Source: Pyxicephalus adspersus
Lineage: Eukaryota; Chordata; Amphibia; Anura; Pyxicephalidae
Direction: 5' to 3'
Assembly: GCF_032062135.1 (NCBI RefSeq)
Contig: NC_092861.1
Span: 140,639,965-140,703,964 of the forward strand
Length of the DNA stretch: 64,000 nt
Part shown: in pieces, positions 34,966 to 46,600 of the stretch
How positions within the stretch are numbered: the stretch's first letter is position 1
How the letters are laid out: each line of letters starts with the position of its first letter
The notes under the pieces: generated by a model
What the model was told of the DNA's origin: nothing
The model's database searches: none
The model's input: the letters and a program-made list of their open reading frames with translations, nothing else
Translations under genes and position numbers: made by a program

Positions 34966-35179
34966 TATTTCTGCTCCCTACAAGATACAATAGTAATGTA
35001 TAGACTGGCAGATGGCAACACAGTGCCCAATGGGGTAACCAGGAATCTAAAACAAAAATGTGTTGATTGCAAAATATTCTTTAGCCAGTGGTATCGAATG
35101 AAGGCAGTAAACATCAGCCACACGGGCAGCAGGATAGGTATGTACATAAGCACCATTAGACTATTAGACACATGGTGAG

Positions 35180-36560
35180 GTTGGGGTGCAGTTACCACTT
35201 CCTCACCCCACTGAACAGCTTCAAGTAATCTACCTGCAGCAGCCCATAGAAGACTGAAAACTGCTGGCAGTGAGCGTTTCAGTACCATTGACTGACGCCT
35301 GCTGTCAAATGTGCAAGTTCTGGTTCTTTAAAAACTTGGGGAACAGTGTAGGTGGCCAAGTGGCTGGTAAGGTTCCAGCTCCCATGAGCCATACTTGTTC
35401 CTGCCATGGATCTTAACCTGGCCTTACTCCTAAAGCTGAAATTTAATTTTCTTTGTGTTTTAAATACATTTTTACTACATACCCTTTTTAGTCCCAGCTA
35501 AATACTGGACCCTGAGCTACATTTTTGTACACCTGCAGGTTTAAAAAAACCCTTGAGTAAGGCTTTAAATATATGTAAACTCAGGATTAAATGGTGATTA
35601 TATCCACTGCAAACCTATGGTGGATGCATACATTTTCAGGCATTTAATATAACTTGATAATCTTGCAAGAATCTTTCTCTCCGAAGGGGGCAACACTCAC
35701 TGACTTTACTGTATGGAGAAGAAGCGCTGTCACACCGGGCTTTCTGATTTCAATTTGGACTACAGGCTGAAGTGCTGCCTGAATCTAAAAAGAAGCCCAT
35801 GACATCATCAGGATGAAGATCTGAAAAGCAGCCAGTTCTCTTTTTCTTTTTTTGGCCATAGCCTCCAGGTTTGTATGTCAACTATACTTTTATTATGCCT
35901 TAGCAGACTGTTTTTACTATAGGGGGGAATATTCATGCTGTAATATTTTTGACCCTATCCTAAGGCACAAAACTCATTAATTCAGAAAGTACTGTACATG
36001 CGTGCAAATGTGTGAAGAGTTCTTGCCTAACCTTGAAGGGTGTCAGAACAAAGCTGTACACTCTGTGCATTACAATGCCCTTGTGGTACTTATGCCATGA
36101 ATCTGCCCTTGTCTATAAAACAAGATCAATAGCACATAAAAAAATTACATACAGAGCGATGTGCAATTTAAGGTCATCATGTGACCTCTTCCTAACCTAC
36201 AGATTTATCATCTGTATGGAATGACTGTCATAAAATACAGTGTGTTACAAAGAAAAAACGCATTATTGTTATATGTTTTGCAAAGCAACCTTTTGCAGCA
36301 GACCACAAAGATAACTCCTAGAGGTATTCTCAGTGCTTATTTATTAACATTTTTGGCTGCAGAAAAGGTACAAAGGCATGCTTCTTTTTTTCCTTAATGC
36401 AGCTCATAAGGTAATAAAATAGATCCTCCTAATATCTATGTTGGTTGAATTTTCTTCTGTTCGGTTTCCAACAGTTCACCCAAATTGACTTCAATGTTTA
36501 AGTTGTTTCAGTAGCTGTTGAATCCTGTTGTCAATGAGGGAAAAAATATTTTTGGTCTTT
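35180..36560. other. Intergenic DNA, no gene seen
   Basis: No coding exon or clear complete element recognised. Confidence 0.5.
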
Positions 36561-36564
36561 GGCA

Positions 36565-36670
36565 GTAATTCTCAACCAGGGTTCCTCCAGAGGTTGCTAG
36601 GGGTTCTTTGGGCAATGAGAAGTTTGTACTTCTCAGGTCAGTTTTCCTGACACCAATGATTTTTTTGGTT
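36565..36670 (+). mobile_element. hAT-type element, left part
   Basis: CAGTAATTCTCAACCAGGGT then CCTCCAGAGGTTGCTAGGGG is the left part of the family seen complete at 49548-49786 and inverted at 30430-30650. It is cut off by the next element. Confidence 0.55.
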
Positions 36671-36673
36671 ACC

Positions 36674-36940
36674 TGTACGACTGCGTACACACATTCATTA
36701 ATTATCATTGAAATTTTTCACAATCTTTTCCAACGTACATACAGCACCGTTCTTCTCTACAGAGAGGGGAGGGAGAGAACGACAGAGCAGCACCCCGCTG
36801 TGCTCTCTTCCCTTCACTTGTATTACGATCGATCGTCGTTCTTGGATCCGCCAGCACGGATTCATGAATGACATCAGACGAGTTCTGTACACATGCAAGA
36901 TTCTTGTCCGATACCAGCCCTGACGTGTGTACATAGCCTA
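36674..36940. mobile_element. MITE with TGCGTACACAC ends
   Basis: Left edge GACTGCGTACACAC, right edge GTGTGTACATAGCC: inverted repeats of the type also found at 63664-63791. Placed directly against a hAT fragment. Confidence 0.5.
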
Positions 36941-37199
36941 AGGGTGACATTCTTCCCACTGGCCAGCAATAAAAGTTGTTTTCCTTCCCCTGACCACCAC
37001 ATCAATGTACTGTTAGCTGTCCATATAGTACGGTAATTAAAGCTGGGGTTCCCAGATGACCTGAAAAAATATTTCAAAGTGTTACCCCATGTTGTGCCAT
37101 ACCCTATTTCTTTGGACCAATCAGATTGCTTTTATCATATTTCCTTTATTATTGCACACATTCTTCATCTGTTGCATTTCCATGTGCCATTTGTATTAT

Positions 37200-37810
37200 T
37201 TTTCCTCTGCCGTGTGGTGAGGCATGGGGGAGCTTATTCGGTTCTGGCAGCCACAAGGGAAGCTGGGATGTGCTGGGTATACCAGATTCCTACAATGAGC
37301 TGCGCATACATATTTGACAGAGGAGAATGATGATCAGACAGGTAAGTATATTTTATTGCAGAAGGTACTGTCCCTTTCTGCAATAAAACTTTTCCTAAAC
37401 TCAAATTATGAAAGTGCAACTTTCAACTCAGATTTACAAATCTTTCCAATTCAATTGAAGAAAAATGTGTAATGTGAATTCTGTCCCTAGTAAATTTTTA
37501 CTGATATTCCAAGTTGCAGGACAAACAGAAATAAATCTATGCAGCTCAGCTGTCTGCGTTCCAGCATAGAATGCCACCATCCTCCTTCTCTTTCTACTGT
37601 TCCAGATGATCTTCGGCCAACTTGACATCTTGCAGGATGACAAAACTCCAACACCGGAGCAAAGAAGTTTATTCATCCAAGCACATGCAAGGGAAGCCAG
37701 GATTGCTGGAGTTCCCAGGCAACCAAAGAGGACGTTGTGCATGTGCAACTCAGGTTTGACGCCAGTAACCCGGAACGATCAGACAGGGATAGCCTCTTTT
37801 ATATATTGTT
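37200..37810. mobile_element. TTAA-type MITE material (family A), rearranged
   Basis: Contains two segments in opposite orientations: TTGCAGAAGGTACTGTCCCT near 37355, and CACATGCAAGGGAAGCCAGG near 37682, which matches 6383-6402. Boundaries are unclear. Confidence 0.45.
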
Positions 37811-38107
37811 AAAAATGTGGTGATGAGCCAGATTTAAACCCAATGCATGGAAGGGGCAGCCTGAGGAGGAAAGGGCTAAATGATGCTGAAAGCCCTCCAG
37901 TCGAGAAATGCACCTTTTTCATGTTTTACCTTAGAGGCCATGTCACATTTTTCCAGTGATCCTGCTTTGCTCCACTATCCCACACACAGATGAAACATGG
38001 GTACTTTGTGTATCCACTTTGCTGTTCACCATTTTTAAATCAACACATAAGGACCATTGTTGCTCATGATAGCAAAGTTTTTGTAAGACCATTTTGATTT
38101 TTTCATA

Positions 38108-38696
38108 TTATTCTTTAAGTTTTGTTGAGTGACCAATTGGAATTGATGCATAGCAGTTGCCATTATGCAGTAAAGCAGATTTCAAACTTCGAGTGGAACT
38201 GTCTATGAAAAGCCGCCAATCTTCTGCTCGGTATTCTGGTACTCCCATATGGGCTAGTAGTCCAGGGATGTTACAACAGTACACCAAGTCTCCATCTTTA
38301 CTGAAATATGGTAGGAGTGTCACCTCTCTTGTTGTATAAACCGTTATTTTACCTTTTGGTCTCAGGCAGTTCTTTTCTTTTAGCCTGGATGCTAAAAGTT
38401 CAGATGCTTGTTTTAACAGACTTAGGTCTCATAATAAATCATTGAGCTCTTCTTGGGAGAACTGCTGGTTTGATGAAACACTTCATATTCACTTCCTAAC
38501 TCACTGCAAATTCACTGCTAACTCCTGGATTACACTCCAAACCCTGTATATCCTCCACGGATACAGGAATATCAGGGAGTGTACTGAACACTGGTATGGG
38601 AACATCAGCACCATACAGCACAGGTGGTCTTGCTGATTCTAAATCAGGGTGCTCCCACTTGACTTTCTTGTAACGACTGAAACCTTTTACATTCAA
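38108..38696 (-). pseudogene. Decayed ORF of an unidentified repetitive protein
   Basis: Read on the minus strand, two open segments (38696-38496 and 38323-38108) join through sequence that still translates well once a frameshift near 38500 and an in-frame TGA near 38430 are noted. Recognisable phrases in order: GADVPIPVFSTLPDIPVSV, QEELNDLL, LASRLKEKNCLRPKGKI, REVTLLPYFSKDGDLVYCC, GVPEYRAEDWRLFIDSS, YASIPIGHSTKLKE. The protein-like composition persists across the breaks, so it was once coding. It has no nearby exon and no start, and the downstream part is missing. I suspect a transposon-borne or domesticated protein, but cannot name the family. Confidence 0.55.
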
Positions 38697-38999
38697 ATCA
38701 CAAAAATAACAATCAATATGATGATTTTTGGGCTCTCATCATACCATAGGTACACCAAATTTCAAATTTTTCAGTTTTCTATTCCAAGTTTTGCATACCA
38801 TATGGGGAGCCCAATACTTATCTTGGTCCCCCAGTTTAATACCAAAATACGCAACATATGCTTATTTCACAAACTTTGTAATGTTTCTTGTTTTTGCTGA
38901 GTATATTCACCACAAATGTAGCAAAAACACATTAGGGCCATTCAAACAACTTCTTGAAGAACTCATATTTCTGCAAAAAAAGAAAATGTATGAATAAAA

Positions 39000-40180
39000 A
39001 GTAAGCAAATGAACGTTTCATGAAAATAATGCTACATTTAACATTTAAAATGCAAAACATCAGAGTAAATAAAGATTGATAATAATATGCTGTGTTATCA
39101 TTTGTTGTTGGTAAAATTGTCTATTCCGATTCCGGTATCACAAGAACTAGAGTAAATTCAATGAAACTGATGTCATTTCTGGATTCAGCAGACCTGAAAA
39201 ACACTAAATATATTAAAAAAGTCCTTTGCAAGTGAAACCATTTTTTGTTGTTGAGCTGTGTTATCATTAGTTGCATTATCTTTGGTATTACTAAAGAAAT
39301 GCAAAATATTTGTTTACTTTTTCTCACTCATTATGGGTTTATTTAATTTGAATCCAAGACCAATAAGAAATTATAGTCATAAAAGTCAAACTTTTTGATG
39401 CCATTAAATATAACAGTTAAAGAAAAAACACAGTAATATAATACTTACCTAAAAGATCATCTGAGAAATAAATAAAATAAAACAATGGGATGAGAATCGG
39501 TATTGGCTGAGCGGGGTGACTGTTGTAATGGTGGAAACAATACTGAAGCGTACGGCTCGGTAATGGTTGCCTCATACAACTTAACACTACATTGACGTCA
39601 CGTTGTTTTTCCATCTCTAGTACAAAATTGTCATTCAGAATATAACAATTTATTAGAATAATATTTGTGTTTTATTGTTAAAATAAAACATAAAAATTGC
39701 AAATAATGTCCAAATTCTTGAAGACCATTGTCCTAGAAGACAATTTAAATATTTCATGATCGAAGTCCCTAGATAAAGAACACACATCTGTAGGGGCAAC
39801 AAGGTCTGTGCAATAGGTACTTGAGGGCTATGTGTGGCCCCTGGGCAAAAAGGTCTTTATAAAATGACTACAAAAAGAGTATTTTGCTTTGCCAGAGGTA
39901 TTTCCTTGAAGATGGAGAATATGGAGAAGGGGCCACACCACCTATACCTATATTTGTGCATTTGTATCTGAATAAATTGTCTTTTATGATTTTTTTTATT
40001 TAAAACAGCTATAAAATATTGTAGAAAAGTCAATATCAGCCTGGATAGCATTAGAATACAGTAATAGGTTGCTGAAGAGGCTTTCCAAACCACTAATCTC
40101 TACACTGCTGTCCAGCTACTGATTTATAGCTGTAATATTTTTAGCCATTTTATTTCCATACAGGAAACATCTGTTGGAGG
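39000..40180. other. AT-rich upstream flank of SYT14
   Basis: No coding exon recognised. Confidence 0.5.
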
Positions 40181-40254
40181 AGATTTGCCAGTATTTGACA
40201 AGCCAGCATCTGTCTGTGACAGAAATCAGGCCAATGCTGACACACATACTGCCA

Positions 40255-40680
40255 CCTCAGAATCCCTCATCTCACTTTTCCCGCGTGCGGCACTGGACGA
40301 GGCCACCGAGCCCGCCACCCCTCCCCTTCCAGTGAAAGGCAGAGAACCCGCGCGCGTATGGTTTGTTCCTTGTCAGTCACTTTCTCCGCCTCCCCCCTCT
40401 GTAACCTGGTGGATTGGTACGCTCCGTGCTGGAAGAATCATGGCGATTGATGGTAAGTAGGCCAATAACCGTCTGCTGATGGGATCATTAACAAGTCTGT
40501 CAGGCGGCTCTGAGACCCCGCGGAGCCCACAGGGCGAGGCACAGCCGGCCATGTGTTCACCTGTCAGTGTGTGAGGGGCTGGGGGACACCTGGCTGCACC
40601 TGTCAGGGTGAGGGGTGTAAAGGTGTGTGCGGGTCTCCTGCCTATTACACATAGCCATAGAACTGATGGCACCCAGTGCC
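40255..40680 (+). promoter_or_regulatory. SYT14: CpG-rich promoter region of SYT14
   Basis: A GC- and CpG-rich block (GCGTGCGG, CCCGCGCGCGTATGG, CCCCGCGGAGCCC) in otherwise AT-rich DNA, surrounding the first coding exon. No TATA box is evident. The start site cannot be placed exactly. Confidence 0.65.
40440..40452 (+). CDS. SYT14: SYT14 coding exon 1
   Basis: ATGGCGATTGATG followed by gtaagt: 13 nt encoding MAID plus the first base of Gly. The frame stays open upstream to an ATG at 40185, which would add 85 residues. That extension has low-complexity proline/serine content, while the MAI start is the conserved one, so I chose 40440. Confidence 0.88.
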
Positions 40681-43600
40681 ACTGACACCTGAGCGCCTCA
40701 TGCATGGACCTCTCACAGCTCCTGCATGCTGCATGGACCACTGACAGCTCCTGCATGCTGCATATACCAATGATACCTTCTGCATGCTGCATGGACCTCT
40801 GATACCTCCTGCATGCTGCATGGACCACTGACAGCTCCTGCATGCTGCATGGACCACTGACAGCTCCTGCATGCTGCATGGACCACTGACACCTCCTGCA
40901 TGCTGCATGGACCAATGATACCTCCTGCATGCTGCATGGACCACTGACAGCTCCTGCATGCTGCATGGACCTCTGACACGTCCTGCATGCTGCATGGACC
41001 TCTGACACGTCCTGCATGCTGCATGGACCTCTGACACATCCTGCATGCTGCATGGACCACTGACAGCTCCTGCATGCTGCATATACCAATGGTACCTTCT
41101 GCATGCTGCATGGACCTCTGACACCTTCTGCATGCTGCATGGACCACTGACAGCTCCTGCATGCTGCATGGACCACTGACATCTCCTGCCTGCTGCATGG
41201 ACCACTGACAGCTCCTGCCTGCTGCATGGACCACTGACAGCTCCTGCATGCTGCATGGACCACTGACAGCTCCTGCATGCTGCATGGACCACTGACATGT
41301 CTTGCATGCTGCTTGGACCTCTGACATGTCTTGCATGCTGCATGGACCTTTGACACGTCCTGCATGCTGCATGGACCTCTGACACGTCCTGCATGCTGCA
41401 TGGAGCTCTGACACGTCCTGCATGCTGCATGAACCTTTTTCACGTCCTGCATGCTCTGACACCTCCTGCCTGCTGCATGGACCTCTGACACCTCCTGCAT
41501 GCTACATGGACCTCTGACACATCCCCTCTTCCCGTCTTACCCCAACAATTCTCCCTTTTGTGTGTGTAATATGGTTCCTCCCCTGGTTTGGCAGAGGTGG
41601 TCCAGATTTTTGCCGAACCCCTTTTCGGGTTTACTGTAGTCCCTCTTTTAGGAACACATTGCTGGTGTTGGCATTGTAACGTCAAACACGGGTCTTCCGT
41701 TCAAGATATGTGCATGGTCACATGACCACAGTCATTTGCAGGAAAAGTGTTCCTTCCCATCTCAGAAAGTTTTGATGCTTCTTTATTGTTGTCTCTTGTG
41801 TGTGCCATTGGAGTCCCTTGGGTGTTTTTGTGTTGTTGGTTTCTGTTTTGGTCATTGGGTTATCTTTTTGTGTTCTTGAATTCTCTCTTTGGACCTAATT
41901 TATTCAAGATCTCCAAGGCTGGAAAAGATACACTTTTATCCATGAACCTGGGTCATTCAGCAAACCTTTTAGGACAACCATTCCAGATTTGCTAGATCAC
42001 CCAGGTTCAGTGATGAAAGTGTATCCTCTTCAGCCTTGGAGAGCTTTAGTAAATCAGGTCCTATGTGTTGATATCTCTTTTGTGTTGTTAACCTCTCACT
42101 TTGTGTTATCAGGTTCACGTGTCGTTGGGGGTCCCTTTTGTTCTGCTGGGTTCTCTTTTTTTGTCATTGACTTCACTTTTTTGTTCTTGGAATTTGTTCT
42201 TTGTGTCATTGTTTTTTTTTGTTGTTTGGCTCCCTTTTTGTCATTGGGCTCCCTTTTTGAGTTAGGTTCTCGTTTGTGTCATTCAGTTCTCTTTTATGCC
42301 TTTGGAGTATTTTCTGTTTCTTCTGTCAAGTTTCTTTTTGTGCTGTTGAGTTGTCATTTGTACCGTTGGGTTCTCTTTTGTGTCACAGGATTCTTTTTGT
42401 TGGTCTCTTTTTCTCCCCAGCTCCTTTGAGCTGGGCGCAGCACGCTGAACTTTTCAAACACCACCCTGGTGTTTTTGAGTCGTTACTGAAAAGTTGGGTC
42501 ACATAACAGAGGCTGCCACCCATCTTCACCTTCTTCCCACCCAGCTCAAAACAACCTTGGGGAGAACACTGAAGTTTCCTTTTTATCTTATCTCAGAACA
42601 TCAGCCAATTATAGCTGATTGGTCTCATTTACCTGTTATATGTATTTATACATTTCTATATTTGTGTCAGTCAACAAACAGTTGTGTCTTTTTGATGTAT
42701 TTGTGTCTTTTATGCCAGGTGGTGTGTATAGATATTGTGTGTTTATGTGTACCAATATAACTATACTTTTTGAATACATTACTTGTGCAAAAATTTTTTT
42801 TACTTTTTCGAAGAAATGTATTACTCCTAAGAGTGAGGAAGGCAAATGGCCAAAAAGTTAATGTGATTTTGTGTCCTAATTTTTTTCTTATATATATATA
42901 AATGCCTGCTGGCTGCAAACCTGAACTAACACAACCTAAATCCACAGTAATGTCTCATTTACCGTATTTATTAATGATTGAGAAAATCATTTTTTTAGAT
43001 CAGGATTAAAGCAATCTATTTTTTTCAGGCTAGCAATCTGTACCAGTCTAATGTATGTAAGGTTTTGTGTTTTGTGGGAAAACGTTTTATCCCTTCGTAA
43101 TATGTTGGCGCTAAATATATCCTGGTGATTACAATAATAATATAATTCTTTTTGTGAAAACAGTGTAATCAGTAGATTACATTATGCTAAATGGACAGCA
43201 TTTTTTTTATTGATTCTCACCTGGTGCTGAATGGACAGTTCTTTTATTTTTTTCTTTACTTGTAGGAAGATGGACAGCTCATCAATTCTGTTTTACACTT
43301 GTAGGAGGTTGGTGCTGAATGGACAGCTACTCCATACTGTTCCTCATGTGTAGAATGTTGGTGCTGAATGGACAGCTCCTCCATACTGTTCCTCATGCGT
43401 TCAATGTTGGTGCTGAATAGACAGCTCCTCCATACTGTTTCTCATGCGTTCGATGTTGGTGCTGAATGGACAGCTCCTCCATACTGTTCCTCAGGCGTTA
43501 AATGTTGGTTCTAAATGGACAGCTCCTCCATACTGTTCCTCATTTGTAGAATATTGGTGCTGAGTGGACAGCTCCTCCATACTGTTCCTCATGCGGTGAA

Positions 43601-46600
43601 TGTTGGTGCTGAGTGGATAGCTCCTCCATACTGTTCCTCATTTGTAGAATGTGGGTGCTGAATGGACAGCTCCTCCATACTGTTCCTCATGCGTTGAATG
43701 TTGGTGCTGAATGGACAGCTCCTCCATACTGTTCCTCATGCGTTGAATCTGAATGGACAGCTCCTCCATACTGTTCCTCATGCGTTGAATGTTGGTGCTG
43801 AATGGACAGCTCCTCCATACTGTTCCTCAGGTGTAGAATGGTGGTTCTGAATGGACAGCTCTTCCATACTGTTCCTAATGCGTTGAATGTTGGTTCTGAA
43901 TGGACAGCTCCTCTATACTGTTCCTCAGGTGTAGAATGTGGGTGCTGAATGGACAGCTCCTCCATACTGTTCCTCAGGTGTAGAATGTAGGTGCTGAATG
44001 GACAGCTCCTCCATACTGTTCCTAATGCGTTGAATGGTGGTTCTGAATGGACAGCTCCTCCATACTGTTCCTCAGGTGAAGAATGGTGGTTCTGAATGGA
44101 CAGCTCCTCCATACTGTTCCTAATGCGTTGAATGGTGGTTCTGAATGGACAGCTCCTCCATACTGTTCCTCATGTGTAGAATGTGGGTGCTGAATGGACA
44201 GCTCCTCCATACTGTTCCTAATGCGTTGAATGTTGGTTCTGAATGGACAGCTCCTCCATACTGTTCCTCATGCGTTGAATGTTGGTTCTGAATGGACAGC
44301 TCCTCCATACTGTTCCTCATGCGTTGAATGTTTGTGCTGAGTGGACAGCTGCTCCATACTGTTCCTCAGGTGTAGAATGTGGGTGCTGAATGCACAGCTC
44401 CTCCATACTGTTCTTCATGTGTAGAATGTGGGTGCTGAATGCACAGCTCCTTTATTCTTTTCCTTGCATGTAGGAAGATGGATAGTTCATCCATAATGTT
44501 TTACCTAGGAGGTTGGTGCTGAATGGACAGCTCCTCTATTCTGCCTTTCACTTTTAAGTTGTTGATGCTGTTTGGACAGCTCTTCTATATTGTTCCTCAG
44601 GTATAGGATGTTGGTGCTGAATGAGGCAGCTCCTCCATACTGTTCCGAACCCATAGGAAGTGGTACTGTTAGGACAACTCCTCTGTTCTGTTCTTCACTT
44701 TTAGAAGTTGAGTGCTGAATGAATAGTTCTTCCATATTGTTGCTCACTTGTAGGAGGTTGGTGCTGAATGGACAGCTCCTTCATACTGTTCATAACTGGT
44801 AGGAGGCTGGTGCTAAATGGACAACTCCATACTTCACTTTCAGGAGTTAGGAGCTGAATGGACAGCTCTTCCATACTGTTGTTCACTTGTATGTTGTTGA
44901 TGCTGACAGCTCTTCTATTGTTCCTCATGTGTAGGATGTTGGTGTTGAATGGATAGCTCCTCCAAACCGTTCTTCACATGTAGGAGATTGGTTCGGAATT
45001 TACATCTTCTTCATACTGTTTTTAACTGGTAGGGCGGTGGTCCCCAACCTGTGGTCCGTGAGAAAATTTTGGTGGTCTGCAGCTCTGGCAAGTGCACCCT
45101 CTAGCGGTGTCAGGAGAAGGATCCGTTTGGGTGGGCTCAACAGCCAGAGCCGCGGACCATGTCTTCCATACGTATTGCAGGCTCGGGGAACGTAAGGGTA
45201 CGTAAATTTAGTGGCCCGTAATGCACAATAGGTTGGGGACCTCTGTGGTAAGGGATTAGTGGCGAATAGACAGTTCCTCCATACTGTTCTGCAGTTGTAG
45301 GACTTTGGTGTTGAGTGGACACCTCCTCCATACTGTTATTCAATTGTAGGAGGTTGGTGCCGAAAACATTGCTTCCCTATACTGTTTTTGCTTGTAGAAT
45401 ATTTTTTGTTTTCACTTTTTCCTCATGGAAACAAAGAATCATTCAAAATCAATCATTGAAATCAAACTAGAACCACCCCCATCCAATCTTGCTGTTTTTT
45501 TTAAAGCTCCTTTGCTGATTGGTTTCATTTTTATAATTTGAGCAAAAGTTTTAGGTAAGGTACACAACATTAGATAATAGGGACAAACACATAATTTATG
45601 AGGATGCAGCAATAGCTGCATGAAAAAAAAGTAAATTTGGTATTTGGTAAACGGAATGCCTTAATTAGCCTCAACTATAATACAACCAAATAAAAGTTTT
45701 ACCTTCTGTCTTTGCAGTGGGAGAGTAGCCGACATATAAACAAAGGGAATTCCTTACAGACTGTATAGGTGCCATAACCCCTCCCGTACATCCTGATACC
45801 TGGCACCACTGTTCACAGAACCCAGAACTAAGACTTGACATATGGAATTGCATTGATTTCTTTACACTCAATGTATCAAGATAGGGAAAGGTCCCGTAAC
45901 TTACATTGAAAACTGGCTTACCCCCTAAAAATTTGTAAAACATGAAAATTCTGCTGGAAGTTGTAGCTCCACAAGAGAGAAATGATCTGAGGAATTACTG
46001 CCTGGGCATTAAAAAAAAGTGTTGACATCAGCAGCAGCGATAGGCACTTTCCATTGACAGCATTTTTCTGTAGGGGAGATGCTGATGTCATGTTCAAGAT
46101 GTCAGCACCCAGAAGCAGTTTATTGCAAATGATTTCAACATGACATTGCTGGCCTTTCCAGAGATATTGACAGCATTTTCTGACACAAGTGGACATAGAA
46201 AACGATCTATGAATTGTTTTTTATATTCAATTTTAATGTAGAAGTGAAATACATAGTGTTTTTATTATCTTTATATTTTGTTATATGTTGTATGTTGTAT
46301 GTTATTTTGTTATATATTGTTTATATTTAAAATTCACCTGATTTATTTTCACAAAACGGGAACTGACACAGGCAGCTGCAAATTTAATTCACTAGTCCGT
46401 CGTCTTTCATAGTATTCAAGTTTCCGAAAATCCCTCGGTGTCTGATTATATTCTTATCATAAATTGTATGTGCTTTTCAGCAGCATAAGCTTTTCTGTTG
46501 CCTTCTGAGTTCTTTCTTGTGATCAGGACTGTAAAATCACATAAATAGAAGCAAACTTGTATAAAAAGTTACTGGTTTCCCTTGATCTAGGTCTACAATG

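Noticed and set aside
34653..35178. Opposed ORFs of 100-150 codons
   Set aside because: Overlap Tc1-like terminal sequence and unassigned DNA; no recognisable domain on either strand.
40373..41500. 375-residue Cys/His-rich repeat protein on the minus strand
   Set aside because: All three minus frames give the same 29-residue repeat because the 29-bp unit shifts frame each copy. This is a property of the minisatellite and not evidence for a gene.
40698..41524. CRISPR-like array
   Set aside because: Units are contiguous tandem copies with no unique spacers, in a vertebrate intron.
43687..44320. Repeat protein ORFs (MEELSIQ...) on the minus strand
   Set aside because: Same reason, from the 49-bp array; frames break wherever a unit variant introduces a stop.
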